Shown here in pieces: positions 15,101-30,100 of a DNA stretch of 64,000 nt. The notes below the pieces were generated by a model, which was not told the DNA's origin, ran no database searches, and worked only from the letters and a program-made list of their open reading frames with translations. The position numbers and the translations under genes are program-made. Source of the DNA: Liopterus haemorrhoidalis. Lineage: Eukaryota; Arthropoda; Insecta; Coleoptera; Dytiscidae. Location of the stretch: positions 67,267,869 through 67,331,868 of the forward strand of contig OZ020612.1 in NCBI GenBank assembly GCA_963971575.1, written 5' to 3'. The first letter of the stretch is position 1. Each line of letters starts with the position of its first letter.

Positions 15101-18100
15101 TTTTTCTCATCATCAGAAAACTTAACCTAATCCTTGTTCATCAAAGGCGCGTAACCAGAAGCCAGAATTTTTCTTAGAGGGGCTCATGTATATAAACGTT
15201 CAATTAGACTAAAAATGTGCCCCTTAACAACATGTTTTTTAATGTTGGGGGGAAGAGGTTCTTAAACCCGCGAGCTCTTCCACCCGGTGCGGGCTTGGTC
15301 CATCATCCTATAATGTTGGATTGTTGAAGTATAAGATGTCAATAAAATATCTGTATCATTACGTTTAGGCAATCAATCACCGGAGACCAGATCTTGGACG
15401 ACCGTTTAAAACAATAACTTGTAAGTCTTCGCACGTGGTAGTCGAGAGTAGACTCGAACTCAAGAAAAAAAGTCCGGTCTGGACGCGAGCCAAGAACTCG
15501 AGTCAGCATAAAATCGTGTTTTTAATTTTTGGAGGTCTTAAAACCGCGAGCTTCTCTCCCCGGTGCGCGCTTCGTCCATCATCCTATTATATATATATAA
15601 AAGCCCTAATTTCTGTGTGTTCCGTAACGCTAAGTTGCGTGGTGTGAATGGGTTTTGCGGGGTGTGGGCGGTAACGAAGTTAGTAGTAGGGGGCGACGTA
15701 TACGACGAAACAGATAGCTTACCAGACACTAGAGCAGAGCATTGCTGTACATACGGTGACTCGAGGGAAAGTTGTTGTGTCAAGGGCAGGTTTGAATTGA
15801 TGTTACGCAACGTATAATGACCCGCGGGCCGTATCCAGCCCGATACTAAATTTTTAAACTTTAAACGACATGCATTGAGCGGCTTTTTAGGATTTCCTAG
15901 GTATAATCAGAAACAGATATACCGTTGATGTCCAGTATATGGGCCGCGGGCCGTATCCAGCCCGATACTAATTTTTAAACGACACGCATTAAGCGGTTTT
16001 TAGGATTTCTTAGGTATAATTAGAAACAGCTATAACATTGATATCCAGCATATGGGCCGCGGGCCGTCTCCAGCCCGATACTAAATTTTTAAACTTTAAA
16101 CGACATGCATTGAGCGGCTTTTTAGGATTTCCTAGGTATAATCAGAAACAGATATACCATTGATGTCCAGTATATGGGCCGCGGGCCGTATCCAGCCCGA
16201 TACTAATTTTTAAACGACACGCATTAAGCGGTTTTTAGGATTTCCTAGGTATAATCAGAAACAGCTATAACATTGATATCCAGCATATGGGCCGCGGGCC
16301 GTATCCATCCCGATACTAATTTTTAAACGACATGCATTAAGCGGTTTTTAGGATTTCCTAGGTATAATCAAGAAACGTTTTTGTTTTGTTAATATACGCA
16401 GAATCATGCAAATTTTAATAATTAATTACTGCTTATATTGATTTTTATTCGATATCAGTTTGCCAACGTTGTTGGCAACGGGGTCTGCTAGTGATATTAG
16501 ATTGTTGGAGTAAAAGGTGTCAATAAAACATCTTTATCTAAGGATCATTACGCTTAGGCGATCAATCGCTAGAAACTAGAACTTGGACGACTACTAAATA
16601 CAATAACTTAGTAACCGAGAAGAGACTCAAATTTAATAAGAAAATAGTGTTTGGACTCGAGTCAAGAACTCAAGTCTGCGTAAGTCAAAAGTGGAAGTCG
16701 TGTCAGGATTTGAGTCCAAAACTCGAGTCGGAAGTCTATTCTTGTCCCGTATTCTGGATCCGAGTACTAGATTTGATATTAATAAAGTCAGTTTTGTAAG
16801 AATAGCGTGTCGTAAAAAACATCCAAGAATATTTATTTATATTATTATATGTATAAGACACCAGACAATCTCCGCGACTAATGATGTATTTTTAATATTA
16901 ATAAATTAGACGTTTTCAATTTACGAACGTCCACTTCGAAAACCAAACGTTGGTAAAACTGTCGCAATGAATTTTGAAACAGAGGGATTTATTTCTGGGA
17001 TCGAATTTCGAAATGGCATGTTGGATTTTTCTTGTAATAAGAATTCAATCATCGAAAGATTTTATAGAAACTCTTACATAGTTAAAAAAGTTTTCGACGT
17101 AGTTTTTTGCGTTAGTAAAAAGTAAACATTTTTTTGTGTTTTTAGGGTTTTGTAGGTATGACCAAAAAACCCTTATACCGTCATTTTGTCGTCTGTCTGT
17201 CTGTCTGTCTGTCTGTTCGGTCAAAATTGTAGCCAAACGGCTAAACCTAGAGAGTTGAAATTTGGCATGCTTATACAACTCGTTGACCCGCACATAGGAA
17301 AAATACTAAAACATCTAAAAAACATATCCCTCTAAAAATATAAACAAATATGTGCTCATCGAAAAAAAAAATATTTTTTTTAAATTCTGAGTAGGGTATC
17401 AAATGAAAGCCCTTAGTACGTGGATTAACGATCAAAATTTTATTTTTGCAAAATAAATTATTTTGATGCGATTTTTGCCAAAATTGTGCAAAAAAATTTT
17501 TGTCCCACACCCTGTAGCCCAGATGGCTTAAACTAAAAATCTGAAAAAATTCTAAGTAATGTACATTGGTGTGAACCGGAATAGTACAACAGGAATTTTT
17601 GATCAGATTATGTTTTCGGAAAATAATGCATTTTTTTGTGATTTTAACTAAAATATGTTAACTATTTAATACGTTGTGTAACATATCACAACAAGAACTC
17701 TCGTGGCGTGGTTGGATTCGTCGTGCGCTTTATAATATAAGATAACTTGCAAACTAGGGTTCGAATCCTGTTAATTTTTTTTTTTTTTTTTGCATTTTTA
17801 TTTTGTTTAAATTATTTTGTTAAAATTCTAGTTATATTTGGTAAATATTGCATTTAATTTTTAAAAGCGTAAATTTAATAACCAGTGGAAAGTGTTGAAA
17901 TTATAATTTAATTGTATGTTTGACGAAATCAAAGGGCGAGACTTATGATGTAAGCAACCAATGGAAGCCATAGGTGCAATTTTCAAAATCTTAATGAACT
18001 TTGCTATATAAAAAAAATACTGCATATATTTAGAAACTCAAATAATGGTATTAGGCATTCGAATTAAAATTCATAAAAAAATATTTTGACATAAAATTTG

Positions 18101-21100
18101 TTTTGGCATCCCAAATAATCATCGTTCAGTTACTAAATACCTGCAAAACCCAGAAATGTGTGAAAATTCACACTTCACATCAATTTTTTTGTTTGTAATA
18201 AAGCATGTATCCAATATATCTTTTTTTGACATTTTGTAATACAATTATATAAGAATAACACATGAGCAATTTGGTAGACATTCATTTTAATACTATCAAA
18301 TTTACGAAGCACAGATTGCTTGTTCTGGTCTTAAAATTGGTATTCCAACTCTAGAATATTACTCATAATCCTACCCTTGGTCTCCGGCGACTGGTCTGTA
18401 GTAGCTAGTCCATAAACCGTCTATCTACAATTAATTTCAAGTTTTGTTTTTATTGTTGGTTTTGAGAGCTCCATGCATTTAAATCAGTTGATCGACGCCT
18501 GTTATTTTAGAGACGTCTTCTTTTTTAATTTTATTAAACCAACCATTACGTCAAATACATTAAGAAATAATTATTAAACCAAATATTAAATTATTAAACC
18601 AACCATTACAATAATTAAAATTTGTTTTGTAAATGAAAGATCAAGTGATTTTCGCGAAAAATTGAAATCAACCCTTAAAATATTACGTGCCAGGGTATAT
18701 TCAGTACAAAATCTCAAATCGCCTTTATTATTTTATTTTTAGCTAGTTCTAAATCGTATTTTGTTATAATTCTGACGTCATTTATATCTGAATTATTGTT
18801 TTTTTTTGCGTATAAAATGTTTTTACTTTTGTAATATTGTTTTACATTGTGCAATGTAAGTCTACAATTTTCAATAGACAGCCCAATTCAGAGTTGGACC
18901 ACGAGCATATGAATTTGTACTGGCTTTTCTTATATATGATTGACATGGCCTTTTAACAATATATGCTCGCCATTCATATATGAATGATGAACCCGTTGGT
19001 GGAGCTAGTTCTGACGCTGGCCGTAACATTTAGCACTGGCGAACACTCGTACTTGTGTACCCTACCGACGAAGCGTCCGTGCTGGCCGAGTACAAAAATA
19101 GCGAACATGGGCTAGCGCTTGTAAAATGGCGTCTGACAGTGAAAGTGAGGATATGGTCGCAGCTTCGACCTTGCTTTTGATATTTAAATTAGATTAAAAG
19201 TACAAAAAAATACTTTTTACTTTAAGTAGACTTCATAATTACACAAAAATGGTTATAACCTTCCTTTTCAGCACAACATTCTCGACTGATGTGATAACAA
19301 GTGTGTACGCGTCGTGTGTACGGTGCTAACATGCATATACAAGTCTGCACCGATGCTGGTCAAACTCCTTTGATTTGCGATAGAACACCGCCTCGAAAGC
19401 AAACACCGGCCAGCGGCAAGCCCAGCCTACGCTGGCTGTGACTTGTGACTTGTTGCCCCTACACACGATCCGCCGCACTAGACAAGTATAAACATTGGCC
19501 GTAACTTGCCACATCGTCTGTAGGCGCCTTTAGACGTGTATGACATACCTGCCAGGCATGTGTTCATGGACTTTTACGTTAAATTTAAATTACGTTATAC
19601 GTAATACTAAAGTGCAACCAGTGCTAATAGTTCTAAATCCAGGTAGTAGTCTTGTTAAATTCTGGTTCAACTAGGAAAATTTGATTGTATGTGTTGACAA
19701 CACTTAGCGACGTTTCCTAGATCTTCCATAACAATCAATAGATATTGATATATCGAAGGACAATGAGTTACACTATCATAAATTGTAGGTATTATGACGT
19801 TATCCTATTTTGTTTGAAGTGTGAATCTTATATTCCGAGTAAAATTCATGCAGAAAATGTTTAAATTTGACTTACCAATTGGTGTGCATCCAGAGAATGG
19901 ATCTCCAGTGTGTCCTGTTGCACAGGTACAGATGGTGTTATGATTTACAACTTTACACTCCGCGTTAACACCGCAACTGCCGGGGCATGGATCACTGCAG
20001 CGCTGATTTATGCAAGCCAGCTGACTGCTACACTCAGGATTTATAGTACATTCCGGCCGGCAGTTTGGTGGCGAACCGATGAAATTACGAAGACACGAAC
20101 ACGCCGGACTTTCACCGCGCACTACACATTCACTATTTGGACCACACGGTGATGGTAAACATGGGTTTGTAACCGGTCGCGGTTGAGGTTCTTCAACTGA
20201 AAAAATAAAATCGAATTAGTAATAATGTCCTACAGAGGGTTGTAGATGAGATAATCATCGACTGCTACGTAACTGCTATTTTCTAGATGACTTAGAGTGT
20301 AAAGGAATATTTACCTGGTTGACGGTAGCATCTGGTGAATGGATCTCCAGTATGTCCAGCGTTACAGCTGCAGATAGGATTATGGTTAACAACTTGACAT
20401 CTTGCGTTCTGTCCACATGTTCCAGGGCATGGGTCTATGCACTTATTGTTGAGACAGGCCTGTGTCAAAGCACATTCAGCACTGACAATACATTCTGGCC
20501 TGCAGGACGGTGGGGAACCAATAAGACCAGGTTGACAAGAGCAAACAGCTACACCATTATGGACCCGACAGATACTATTAGGACCACATGGGCTTGGGTT
20601 GCATGGTTGTGTTTCTATTCCTGTAAAAAATTGTTTGTAAATTTTGTTTAATATGGTTTTTAAAGAGCTTACTTGGTTTTGTTGGTCTACAAGAAACAAA
20701 TGGATCTCCTTCCATCTTTTCTGGACAGCTACATGTTGGAATATGATTAATAACTGTACATATGGCACTTTGTCCACAAGTTCCAACACAAGGATCTATA
20801 CATCTCTGATTACTACATGATTTAGTTGGTGAACAGTCAGCATTCATTGTACATTCAGGTCTACATCCTACGTATGGGTCACCGAAATAATTTCTTATAC
20901 AAGTGCAACGACCTTCCAAACAATCAGCATTTGGTCCACAAGGTGATGGGTTACAAGCATCCACCAGAACTGGGATTTCTTCAATCACAGGCTTAGGTGA
21001 ACATTGTACGAATGGGTCTCCTATATATCTTGCTATGCAAGTACAGGTTGGGATGTGGTTTTGTACTCTACATTCTGCGTTAAAGCCACAAGATCCAGGG

Positions 21101-24100
21101 CATGGATCTCTACACTTTTCTCTGATACAAGATAGATGTGATGGACAATCTGTGTTAACTACACACTCAGGTCTGCAATTTGGAGGACTTCCTACGTAAT
21201 TTTCCAAACAGGAACAAGAAGCCTGGTCACCAATTCGTCTACACTGAGAGTTTGGTCCACAGGGTGATGGCTGACAAGGATCTATTGGTCTCTTAGGTAT
21301 TGTTTCTACTGGGATTATTTCTTTGTAGCATCTAATAAATGGATCTCCAGTCATCCTTATCGGGCAGTTACAAATTGGATTGTGGTTGATAACTTTGCAT
21401 TCTGCATCTATACCGCAGACACCATTACATGGGTTTCTACATTTAAATTTATGACAAGCTCTATCTTGTGGACATTCAGAGTTGACTACACATTCTGGTC
21501 GACAATTTGGAGGAGCACCTATATATTCTGGCAGGCAGGAACATACAGCTTGATCGTTTACGTTGCGACATTGGGAATTTGGTCCACAGGGTGATGGATT
21601 GCAAGGGTCGGCAATAACAGTTGGTTCTTCGACGGGTGGTATTCTACAAATTGTGAAAGGATCACCGATGTATCCACTATTACAAGTACAAGTTGGTACA
21701 TGATTGATGACAGAACACTGTGCATATTGTCCACAAACTCCTGGACAGGGATCTTCACATTTGTTTCGTATGCAAGCTTTGTTTGTTGGACAATCAGAAC
21801 TGAGAACACATTCTGGGCGACAACCTTCGTAAGGATTTCCAATGTAATCATAAATACAAGTGCAAGCACCAGCTCCGTTACGTTCTTTACAAATAGCATT
21901 AGCTCCACAAGGTGATGGTTCGCAAGGGTTCAAAGGTCTTTCTTCTTTCTTCTGCAGACATTCTACGAATGGATTTCCGTTGAAACCTTCCACGCAGGTA
22001 CAACTTACTGCATGACTAATGAGTCTACATTCGGCATTACGACCACAGGTACCCGGGCAAGGATCTACACACTTATTTCTGATACAAGCCAAATTGCTCG
22101 GGCAATCTGGATTAATAACACACTCAGGCCTGCAATTTGGTGGCTGACCAATATAATTATCAATACATTGACAAGATGGTACTCGTCCTGTTGATTGACA
22201 GATTGCATTTGGACCACATGGGTTTGGTTGACAAGCATCTCTTGGTTCTTCAGTAGGATACTCAACAGGTTTAGGTGGCAATGGATAGCAACTCTTAAAT
22301 GGATCTCCTGTTTGTCCTTCTGGACAACTACATATTGGACTGTGGTTTATAACTTCGCATCTAGCGTTCAATCCGCATGATCCAAGACATGGGTCTGTAC
22401 ATTTTTGATTGACACAAGCTTTAGTTGTTGGACATTCAGCGCTTACAATACATTCTGGTCGACATCCAGGTGGTGTTCCAATGAATCCTCTCAAACAGGA
22501 ACAAACAGCATGATCGTTGATGTTGCGACATTCACTATTTGGACCACATGGTGATGGACTGCAAACATTGATAATAGGTGGTGCTACCTTTTCTTGGACA
22601 CGACAGATTGAGAATGGATCTCCAGTGTAACCAGCTGGACATGAACATACTGGAATATGATTGACAACATCGCACTGTGCGTTTTGTCCACAGGTTCCTG
22701 GACATGGGTCTCTGCATTTGTTTCTTAAACAAGCTTTGTCTCGACTACATTCATCACTTAGCACACATTCTGGTCTGCAGGTTTCGTATGGATTTCCAAT
22801 GTATTCAGGTAGACAACTACAGTCTCCATCCCTACAAACTGCGTTTGGTCCACAGGGTGAAGGATTACACCTGTCTACAATCACAGGTTGTGGAGTTGTT
22901 GCTGGAATCAAAGTACATTGGCTGAATGGATCACCTGTGTGACCTTCTTCACAACTACATATTGACAGATGGTTTACTACATGACATCTAGCGTTAGCTC
23001 CACAAGAACCTTCGCATGGATTTTTACATTTCAGATTGATACAAGCAAGTTGACTGGCACATTCAGAACTGATCACACATTCTGGTCTACAGTCTGGTGG
23101 AGAACCTATGTAGTTTGGTAGACAGGAGCAGGCTGGATTGTTTCCAATAAGTTGGCACTGTGAGTTTGGTCCACATGGTGATGGATAACAAGATGGTGGT
23201 CTTTCAGTAACAACTGCTTTTGGTGGTTCAGGTTGTGGTGAACATCTAGTGAATGGATCACCAGTGAAACCTTGTGGACAAGCACAGATTGGATTGTGGT
23301 TTTTAGTGGTGCAGTGTGCTCCAAGTCCACAAGTGTTTGGACAAGGATCAGCACATTTCTGATTGACACAAGCCTTGGTTAATGGACATTCTGAACTGAC
23401 AACACATTCTGGTCTACAGCTAGGTGGTGTGCCACTGTATTCAGGCAAACATGAGCAAACAGCTTGATCGTTTACTTTTCTACACTGGCTGTTTGGACCA
23501 CAAGGCGATGGCAGACAAGGATCTTCTGGTTTTCTTGCTGGTGGTGCAACTATTTGTCTGCACTGGAAGAATGGATCTCCAGTATAATCAACAGGACATG
23601 TACATACTGGAATGTGATTGGAAGTTTGACATTCAGCAAAGGTTCCACAGGTTCCAGGGCATGGGTCGACACATTTATATCCAACACACGATAAAGTTGG
23701 TGCACAATCTGTATTAACTTCACATTCTCTCCTGCATCCTCTTTGTTGATCGTAAGGATCTCCTTCAAAACCTTGTGGACAGATACAAGCACCAGCACCA
23801 TTTCTTTCTCTACACTCAGCATTTGGTCCGCAAGGAGATGGTGAGCATGGATTAACAGGTGTCCGGATAGGTTCAGTTGTGGTAATAACAGGTTGACAAG
23901 ATGTCAATGGGTCACCTGCGTATCCTGGTAAGCACGAACAAATTGCGTTATGGTTTACAACCACGCATTTAGCGTACTGTGTACATGATCCTTCACATGG
24001 GTTTCTACATTTTTCATTCTGACAAGCTAAATTGCTTGGGCATTCCGAGTTCAAAGTACATTCCGGACGACAGTTTGGTGCTCGTCCTACATAATTTGGA

Positions 24101-27100
24101 AGACAAGAGCAAGCTGGTTGTTGTCCAATAACTTTACATTGTGAATTAGGTCCACATGGAGATGGTACACATGGATTTCCAGGTGCTCGAGTTGATTCTT
24201 CTTCCTGTTTAAGACATCTGATGAATGGATCTCCGGTATGGCCAGGATTGCAACTACAGATTGGGTTGTGGTTGACGACTACACATCTGGCATTAATACC
24301 GCAAGTGCCAGGGCATGGATCGACACACTTTTGATTGATACAAGCGCGATCTTGAGAACATTCTGAGCTAACTACACACTCTGGGCGACATGATGGTGGT
24401 GTGCCAATATAACCAGTCTGACAAGAACAAACTGCATAACCGTTTATTTCACGACATTGACTGTTTGGACCACAAGGCGATGGTCTGCAAGGATCACGCG
24501 GAGTTTCTTGTGTAACTGAAAAGTAACGACAGATAAATATTAGTTATATCAAGTTGATACATGTAGCTGTTGATTCTCGACGTAGCATGGGAATAGGAAT
24601 TTCAAATAAAATTAAAAATATTTGGTTAAGTTTCACTTCATTTTGTTACAAATGTGTCATTGGCAAGGACATGGATTGCGACACCTAGATATTGTGACAT
24701 ACATTCTTTTTTGTGGTCTTTTGAAAATTACCTTGCAACCAAAACACATGTGTAAAGATGTTTTACAATATATTAAGTGAAACTTTCACCACGTATTTTT
24801 ATTTTTATTTATATTATCAATTCGATGATATTTAAACATACCAGGTTCTTCAAGAACACAAGATGTCAATGGATCTCCTGTGTAACCACTGATACAGTTA
24901 CAGGATGGTGCATGGTTTATTACTCGACATTGTGCGTTCAATCCACATGTTCCTGGGCAAGGATCTTTACATTTGTTGTTAAGACAAGCCTTAGAGCGGT
25001 CACAGTCTGAATTGATGACACATTCTGGTCTACATCCAGTGTATGGATCTCCGAAATATTCAGGCAAACAACTGCAAGAACCAGCGCCATTCCGTTCCTT
25101 ACAAACAGCGTTAGAACCACACGGTGATGGATTACATGGGTCGAGTGGACCTTCAGTAATAGCTGGAACTAATGAACACATATAAATTAGATTATGTTTG
25201 AATGGTTGTAGTTTTTAGAAGATAAATCTTACTTCTTTCTTGGGAGCATCCAGAGAATGGATCTCCTGTGTAACCAGGTACACAATGACATTGTGGTGTA
25301 TGTTTAAAAACGCTACAAGTGGCATGAATTCCACAGGAACCAGGACATGGATCTTTACAACGTTCATTTTGACAGGCAAGATTTCCAGGACATTCCGCAT
25401 TAATTGTACATTCAGGACGACAGTTTGGAGCTCTACCAATATAGTTTGGAAGACAAGAACATGCAGGTGTGTTTCCAACAGCTCTGCATTGAGAGTTTGG
25501 ACCACATGGAGTAGGTACACAAGGGTCACCACTAGGTTCTTCAATAACAGGTCGTCCTAGAGTAAGAAACATGCAACAAATAGTAACTACACAAGAAACA
25601 TATATACACATAAAGATATATTACAACAGATAACATATAATACAAAATAGACTATAAGTTGCTACCAGGTGTAACTAAAAGGACTTTACAAGTTTGCAAA
25701 AGTGTATTTATTTAGAGGACATACATAATGTTTTGAAGTTTATGTTCTCACAAAACACTTCAAGTTTGATACGCATTTAATGTACGTAAGCAGTGCTGTA
25801 ACTATGCACGTGCAACAGGTGTACAGTCCAAGGCCCAGGACGAAAGGGCCTTAAAATAGAACTGACAAAAGAAAAAAATCCTGGGCCCAAAATTAAAATA
25901 TTGCACAGGTTATGAAAAGATATTTACGACTCTGCATGTACATAAGTATACTGTAGTACCTAATATTGTCATTGCGAGCGCTTACTTACGTTGTAAGCAT
26001 TCACACACATTTGAGATAAATATGGCTACTTTCGCAAACGCAGAGCGTGCTTATATTGTGTTTTGATTTTAAGAAACGAGTTCAAAGGAATTTCCATCCT
26101 CAATATCATAAAGAACCTTCCAGTAGGACTACATTTCGTGACACAAGAATCGTATTTAACTACATTTTGACATTTCAAAGCATTGAGTATGTCTTCTGAA
26201 TAAATATACTCTTTCACGATAAAGTCCTTTTAGATAAATCCTGTATATCCAAAGCAACTTATAGTTGATTCTGTAGAAATGAAAAGACAAAGAAAGCTTA
26301 CTCTCTTCCTGGAGACATCTAATGAAAGGATCGCCGGTGAAACCAGGAGAGCAACTACAGATTGGATTATGATTTACCACTTGACAACGTGCATTAATAC
26401 CACAAGTTCCAGGACAAGGATCTTGGCACTTGGTGTTAATGCAAGCTTTATCTTGTGGGCAATCCGAACTGATAGTACATTCTGGTTTACATGCAGGTGG
26501 AGAACCAATATAACCAGCTTGACAAGAACAAACAGCATGACCATTTATTTCACGACATTGACTGTAAGGTCCACAAGGCGAAGGTCGACAAGGATCTGTT
26601 ATCGGGGCTTCAGTAACAGCTAATTAAGAAATAACAATAAGTAATAGTCCTGTACAAATTTACTGTAGATATCTTACGTTGTGGAGGTACAAGTCTACAA
26701 GATTGTAAAGCGTTTCCTGTATATCCGGGTAGGCAAGTACAAGTTGGAGCGTGATTAACAACTCTACATTCGGAATTGATTCCACAAGTTCCCGCACATG
26801 GGTCTGTACATTTGTTGTTTGTGCAGGCTTTATCGAATGGACAGTCAGAGTTTGTTACACACTCAGGTCTACAGCCTGTGTAAGGATCTCCAAAGTATTC
26901 AGGCAAACAAGTACAGGCACCAACACCATTTCGTTCTTTACAAAGTGCGTTAGAACCACAAGGAGATGGATTACATGGGTTCCTTTCTTCTTCCACAGGT
27001 TGTCTGACTATAAATTTTTATAAGTTAATATCCTGCTAAGTGAAATTATTGTCATTTCTTACATAGTGAGCATCCAGCAAATGGATCGCCTGTGTAACCA

Positions 27101-30100
27101 GGTATACAAGAACACATTGGGGCATGTTTAACAACATTACAAGTAGCATGAATTCCGCAGGATCCTGGGCAAGGATCTTTGCAACGTTCATTTTGACAAG
27201 CAAGATTTCCCGGACATTCCGCGTTAATTGTACATTCAGGACGACAGTTTGGAGATCTTCCAATATAATTCGGAAGGCAAGAACATGCAGGTGTGTTTCC
27301 AATAGCTCTGCACTGAGAGTTTGGACCACATGGAGAGGGTACACAAGGATTTCCACTTGGTACAATAACAGGACGTTCTAAAAAAGCATGCAAGAAATAG
27401 TACATAGCACATATAAGAGTATAAAGAAATAGTACAAAGAATATAGCGGTTGTCCCTGGAAGAGTCTGCTAAACTTCAAGAGTTGTGCCTTCAGTAATTT
27501 TAAACAATTTTTTTTATATCAATCTAGGTACAATTCGTTAAAGTTACAAACTGGCATATTTAAAGCAAAACGATGACCAAGATGCACTAGTAAATATTTA
27601 ATGTCTTGCATATCTCTTTCAATAGCTCTGTAACTTTTCCAAACTATTTTTGCTTAAAATTAATGAAGGAGTACACTTTTTGGCACATTCTTCCTGTGAC
27701 ATCCTTTATAAAAGTATAAAGAAAAGCTTACTTTCTTCCTGAATACATCTTACAAAAGGATCTCCAGTAAAACCAGACGAGCAGCTACAGATAGGATTGT
27801 GATTAACCACTTGACAACGCGCGTTCACTCCGCAAGTTCCAGGACAAGGGTCCTGGCACTTTTGGTTGATGCAAGCTTTGTCTGGTGGACAATCAGCGCT
27901 TATCATGCATTCAGGGCGACAAGAAGGCGGAGCACCAATATAGTTCGTTTGGCAAGAACAGACAGCATGGCCATTTATTTCTCTACATACACTATAAGGT
28001 CCACAAGGTGAAGGCGAGCATGGATTTACAACAATCTTTGGTTCTTCAACTGATAGAAAAATAGATTTATAGTACAAGAATAAAAAGTTTAAATTCTAAT
28101 TTCAGGGTCTCGTAAGTTAATAAAAAAATATCCAGAACCGAATTTTTGAGTGACAGTATATGAAATTTTTGCTTATACGTACGGAACCCTGAAATGAGTT
28201 ATAAGAGAAAGACATACTAGGTATAAGATGGCAAGATTGAAGAGCATTTCCAGTGTATCCTTGGAGACAGAAACAAGATGGAGCATGGTTATTAACTCTG
28301 CATTCTGCGTTCAGTCCGCAAGTTCCAGGACATGGATCTTTACATTTATTATTGATACAAGCTCTGTTTTTCGGGCAGTCTGTATTTAGAACACATTCTG
28401 GTCTACAACCCACGTAAGGATCGCCAGAGTATTCAGGTAAACAAGAACAAGAGCCTGCTCCATTTCTTTCTTTACAAATCGCGTTAGATCCACAAGGAGA
28501 TGGATTGCAAGGATTTCTTTCTTCTTCAATAGGTTGAATAACTAAAATATTTGGACCGTTAATTTATATATTATCTTACGGGTGATTAAATTCTTACTTG
28601 GTACTAAAGTACAACCAGCAAATGGATCACCAGTGTACCCATTTATACAACTACAAACTGGGGAATGTTTAACAACGATACAAGTAGCCTGAAGTCCACA
28701 TGACCCTGGGCAAGGGTCTTTACAACGTTCATTTATACAAGCCAGATTTCCAGGACATTCCGTATTAATTGTACACTCAGGTCTACAGTTTGGAGATCGG
28801 CCCACATAGTTTGGAAGACAAGAGCATGCGGGTGTGTTCCCAACAGCTCTACATTGAGAGTTTGGACCACATGGAGAAGGTACACAAGGATTTCCAGGTA
28901 CCACAGGACGTCCTAAGATTTCAAGAATAAATAAAAGAGAGAATAAATAAAATAAAACCTCTTTTATAATAGACGCACAGTATAAGCTAATGGTATGGCC
29001 GCCTAAGCTATTAAAGTGGCGATAAAAGCTTATCAAGCATATCTTTCTTGGGTGCGTTTATTGGAGCTGTGATGGCTGTGAAGATTTTCTTTTTCATTTA
29101 ACCCATGGCAGCTACCGTACGAACTAAAATGAAGTGCCGTGTATGTTGTAAGTTGACCATGAAGTTAGCAAATAGTCCTTTTACTTCAAGCGATGCGTTA
29201 TTGACCTTGAAGGATCGGGTCAAAAAGTTCAAAGTTCAGTATAGATGTAGTTAACTAATGTGAACCGTTTTCAAAAATGATATTCAGAAGAAGAATTACT
29301 ATTATTTTTAAATGCTGCAAAATGCAATATTGAAAATAACATCAATATACTGCACTTTCTATTAGTACCAAAAGGTAAATTTGAGTAGTTTCATTATTTA
29401 AACAATGTCTTAAGCTGGATTCATAATATTTTTAATATGTGCAAATATTCACACAAATATTTCTCTAATTAACTTTTTAGTGTCTTTGTTCAAATGAACT
29501 TCCGTGTTACTCAGTTATGCATCTATGTATCTGACGCATAATATGTATTGTATACAGAACAACAATAGTCCTTTAATTCATTATGCTTATGCTATGCGTC
29601 TATTATAAACAAAGATTAAATAAAAGAATGTAGATAATAGTAAAGAAAGCTTACTCTCTTCCTGGAGACATCTTGTGAAAGGATCTCCAGTGAAACCAGG
29701 AGAGCAACTACAGATTGGATTATGATTTACAACTTGACAACGTGCATTAACACCACAAGTGCCTGGACAAGGATCTTGACACTTTTGGTTGATGCACGCT
29801 TTATCTTGTGAGCAATCCGCACTGATTGTGCATTCTGGTCTACATGCTGGTGGAGAACCGATGTAACCAGCTTGACAAGAACAAACAGCATGACCATTTA
29901 TTTCACGACATTGACTGTATGGTCCACAAGGCGAAGGTCGGCAAGGTTCTCTTATTGGAGCTTCAGTAACAGCTAAAGATTTCGAGAGTAAGAAAAAAGA
30001 AATATAGAAAAGAACTTCGTACTATAAGTATAGTTAGGTTTGCCATATGTCCCTTATTGGACCGGACTATACGGGATTTAAATAGCTGTCAAGTATTTAT

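Larger units (their letters stand above)
14358..19875 (-). other. intron T28-T29, 5.5 kb, no host exon seen
   Basis: The largest intron of the left half. It holds a diverged pair of direct repeats (15.3 and 16.5 kb), a short satellite (15.8-16.4 kb), a GTCT microsatellite (17.19 kb) and a tRNA-like Pol III unit (17.7 kb). At 19,126-19,197 (+) a small frame starts MASDSESEDM and ends after 23 codons; this acidic start resembles the beginning of PIF/Harbinger-type proteins, but I could not find element ends. I see no DPY or EGF signature in 14.4-19.8 kb. Confidence 0.8.

Noticed and set aside
19126..19197. Short plus-strand frame beginning MASDSESEDM as a host gene
   Set aside because: Only 23 codons then stop; at most a remnant of a Harbinger-type element.
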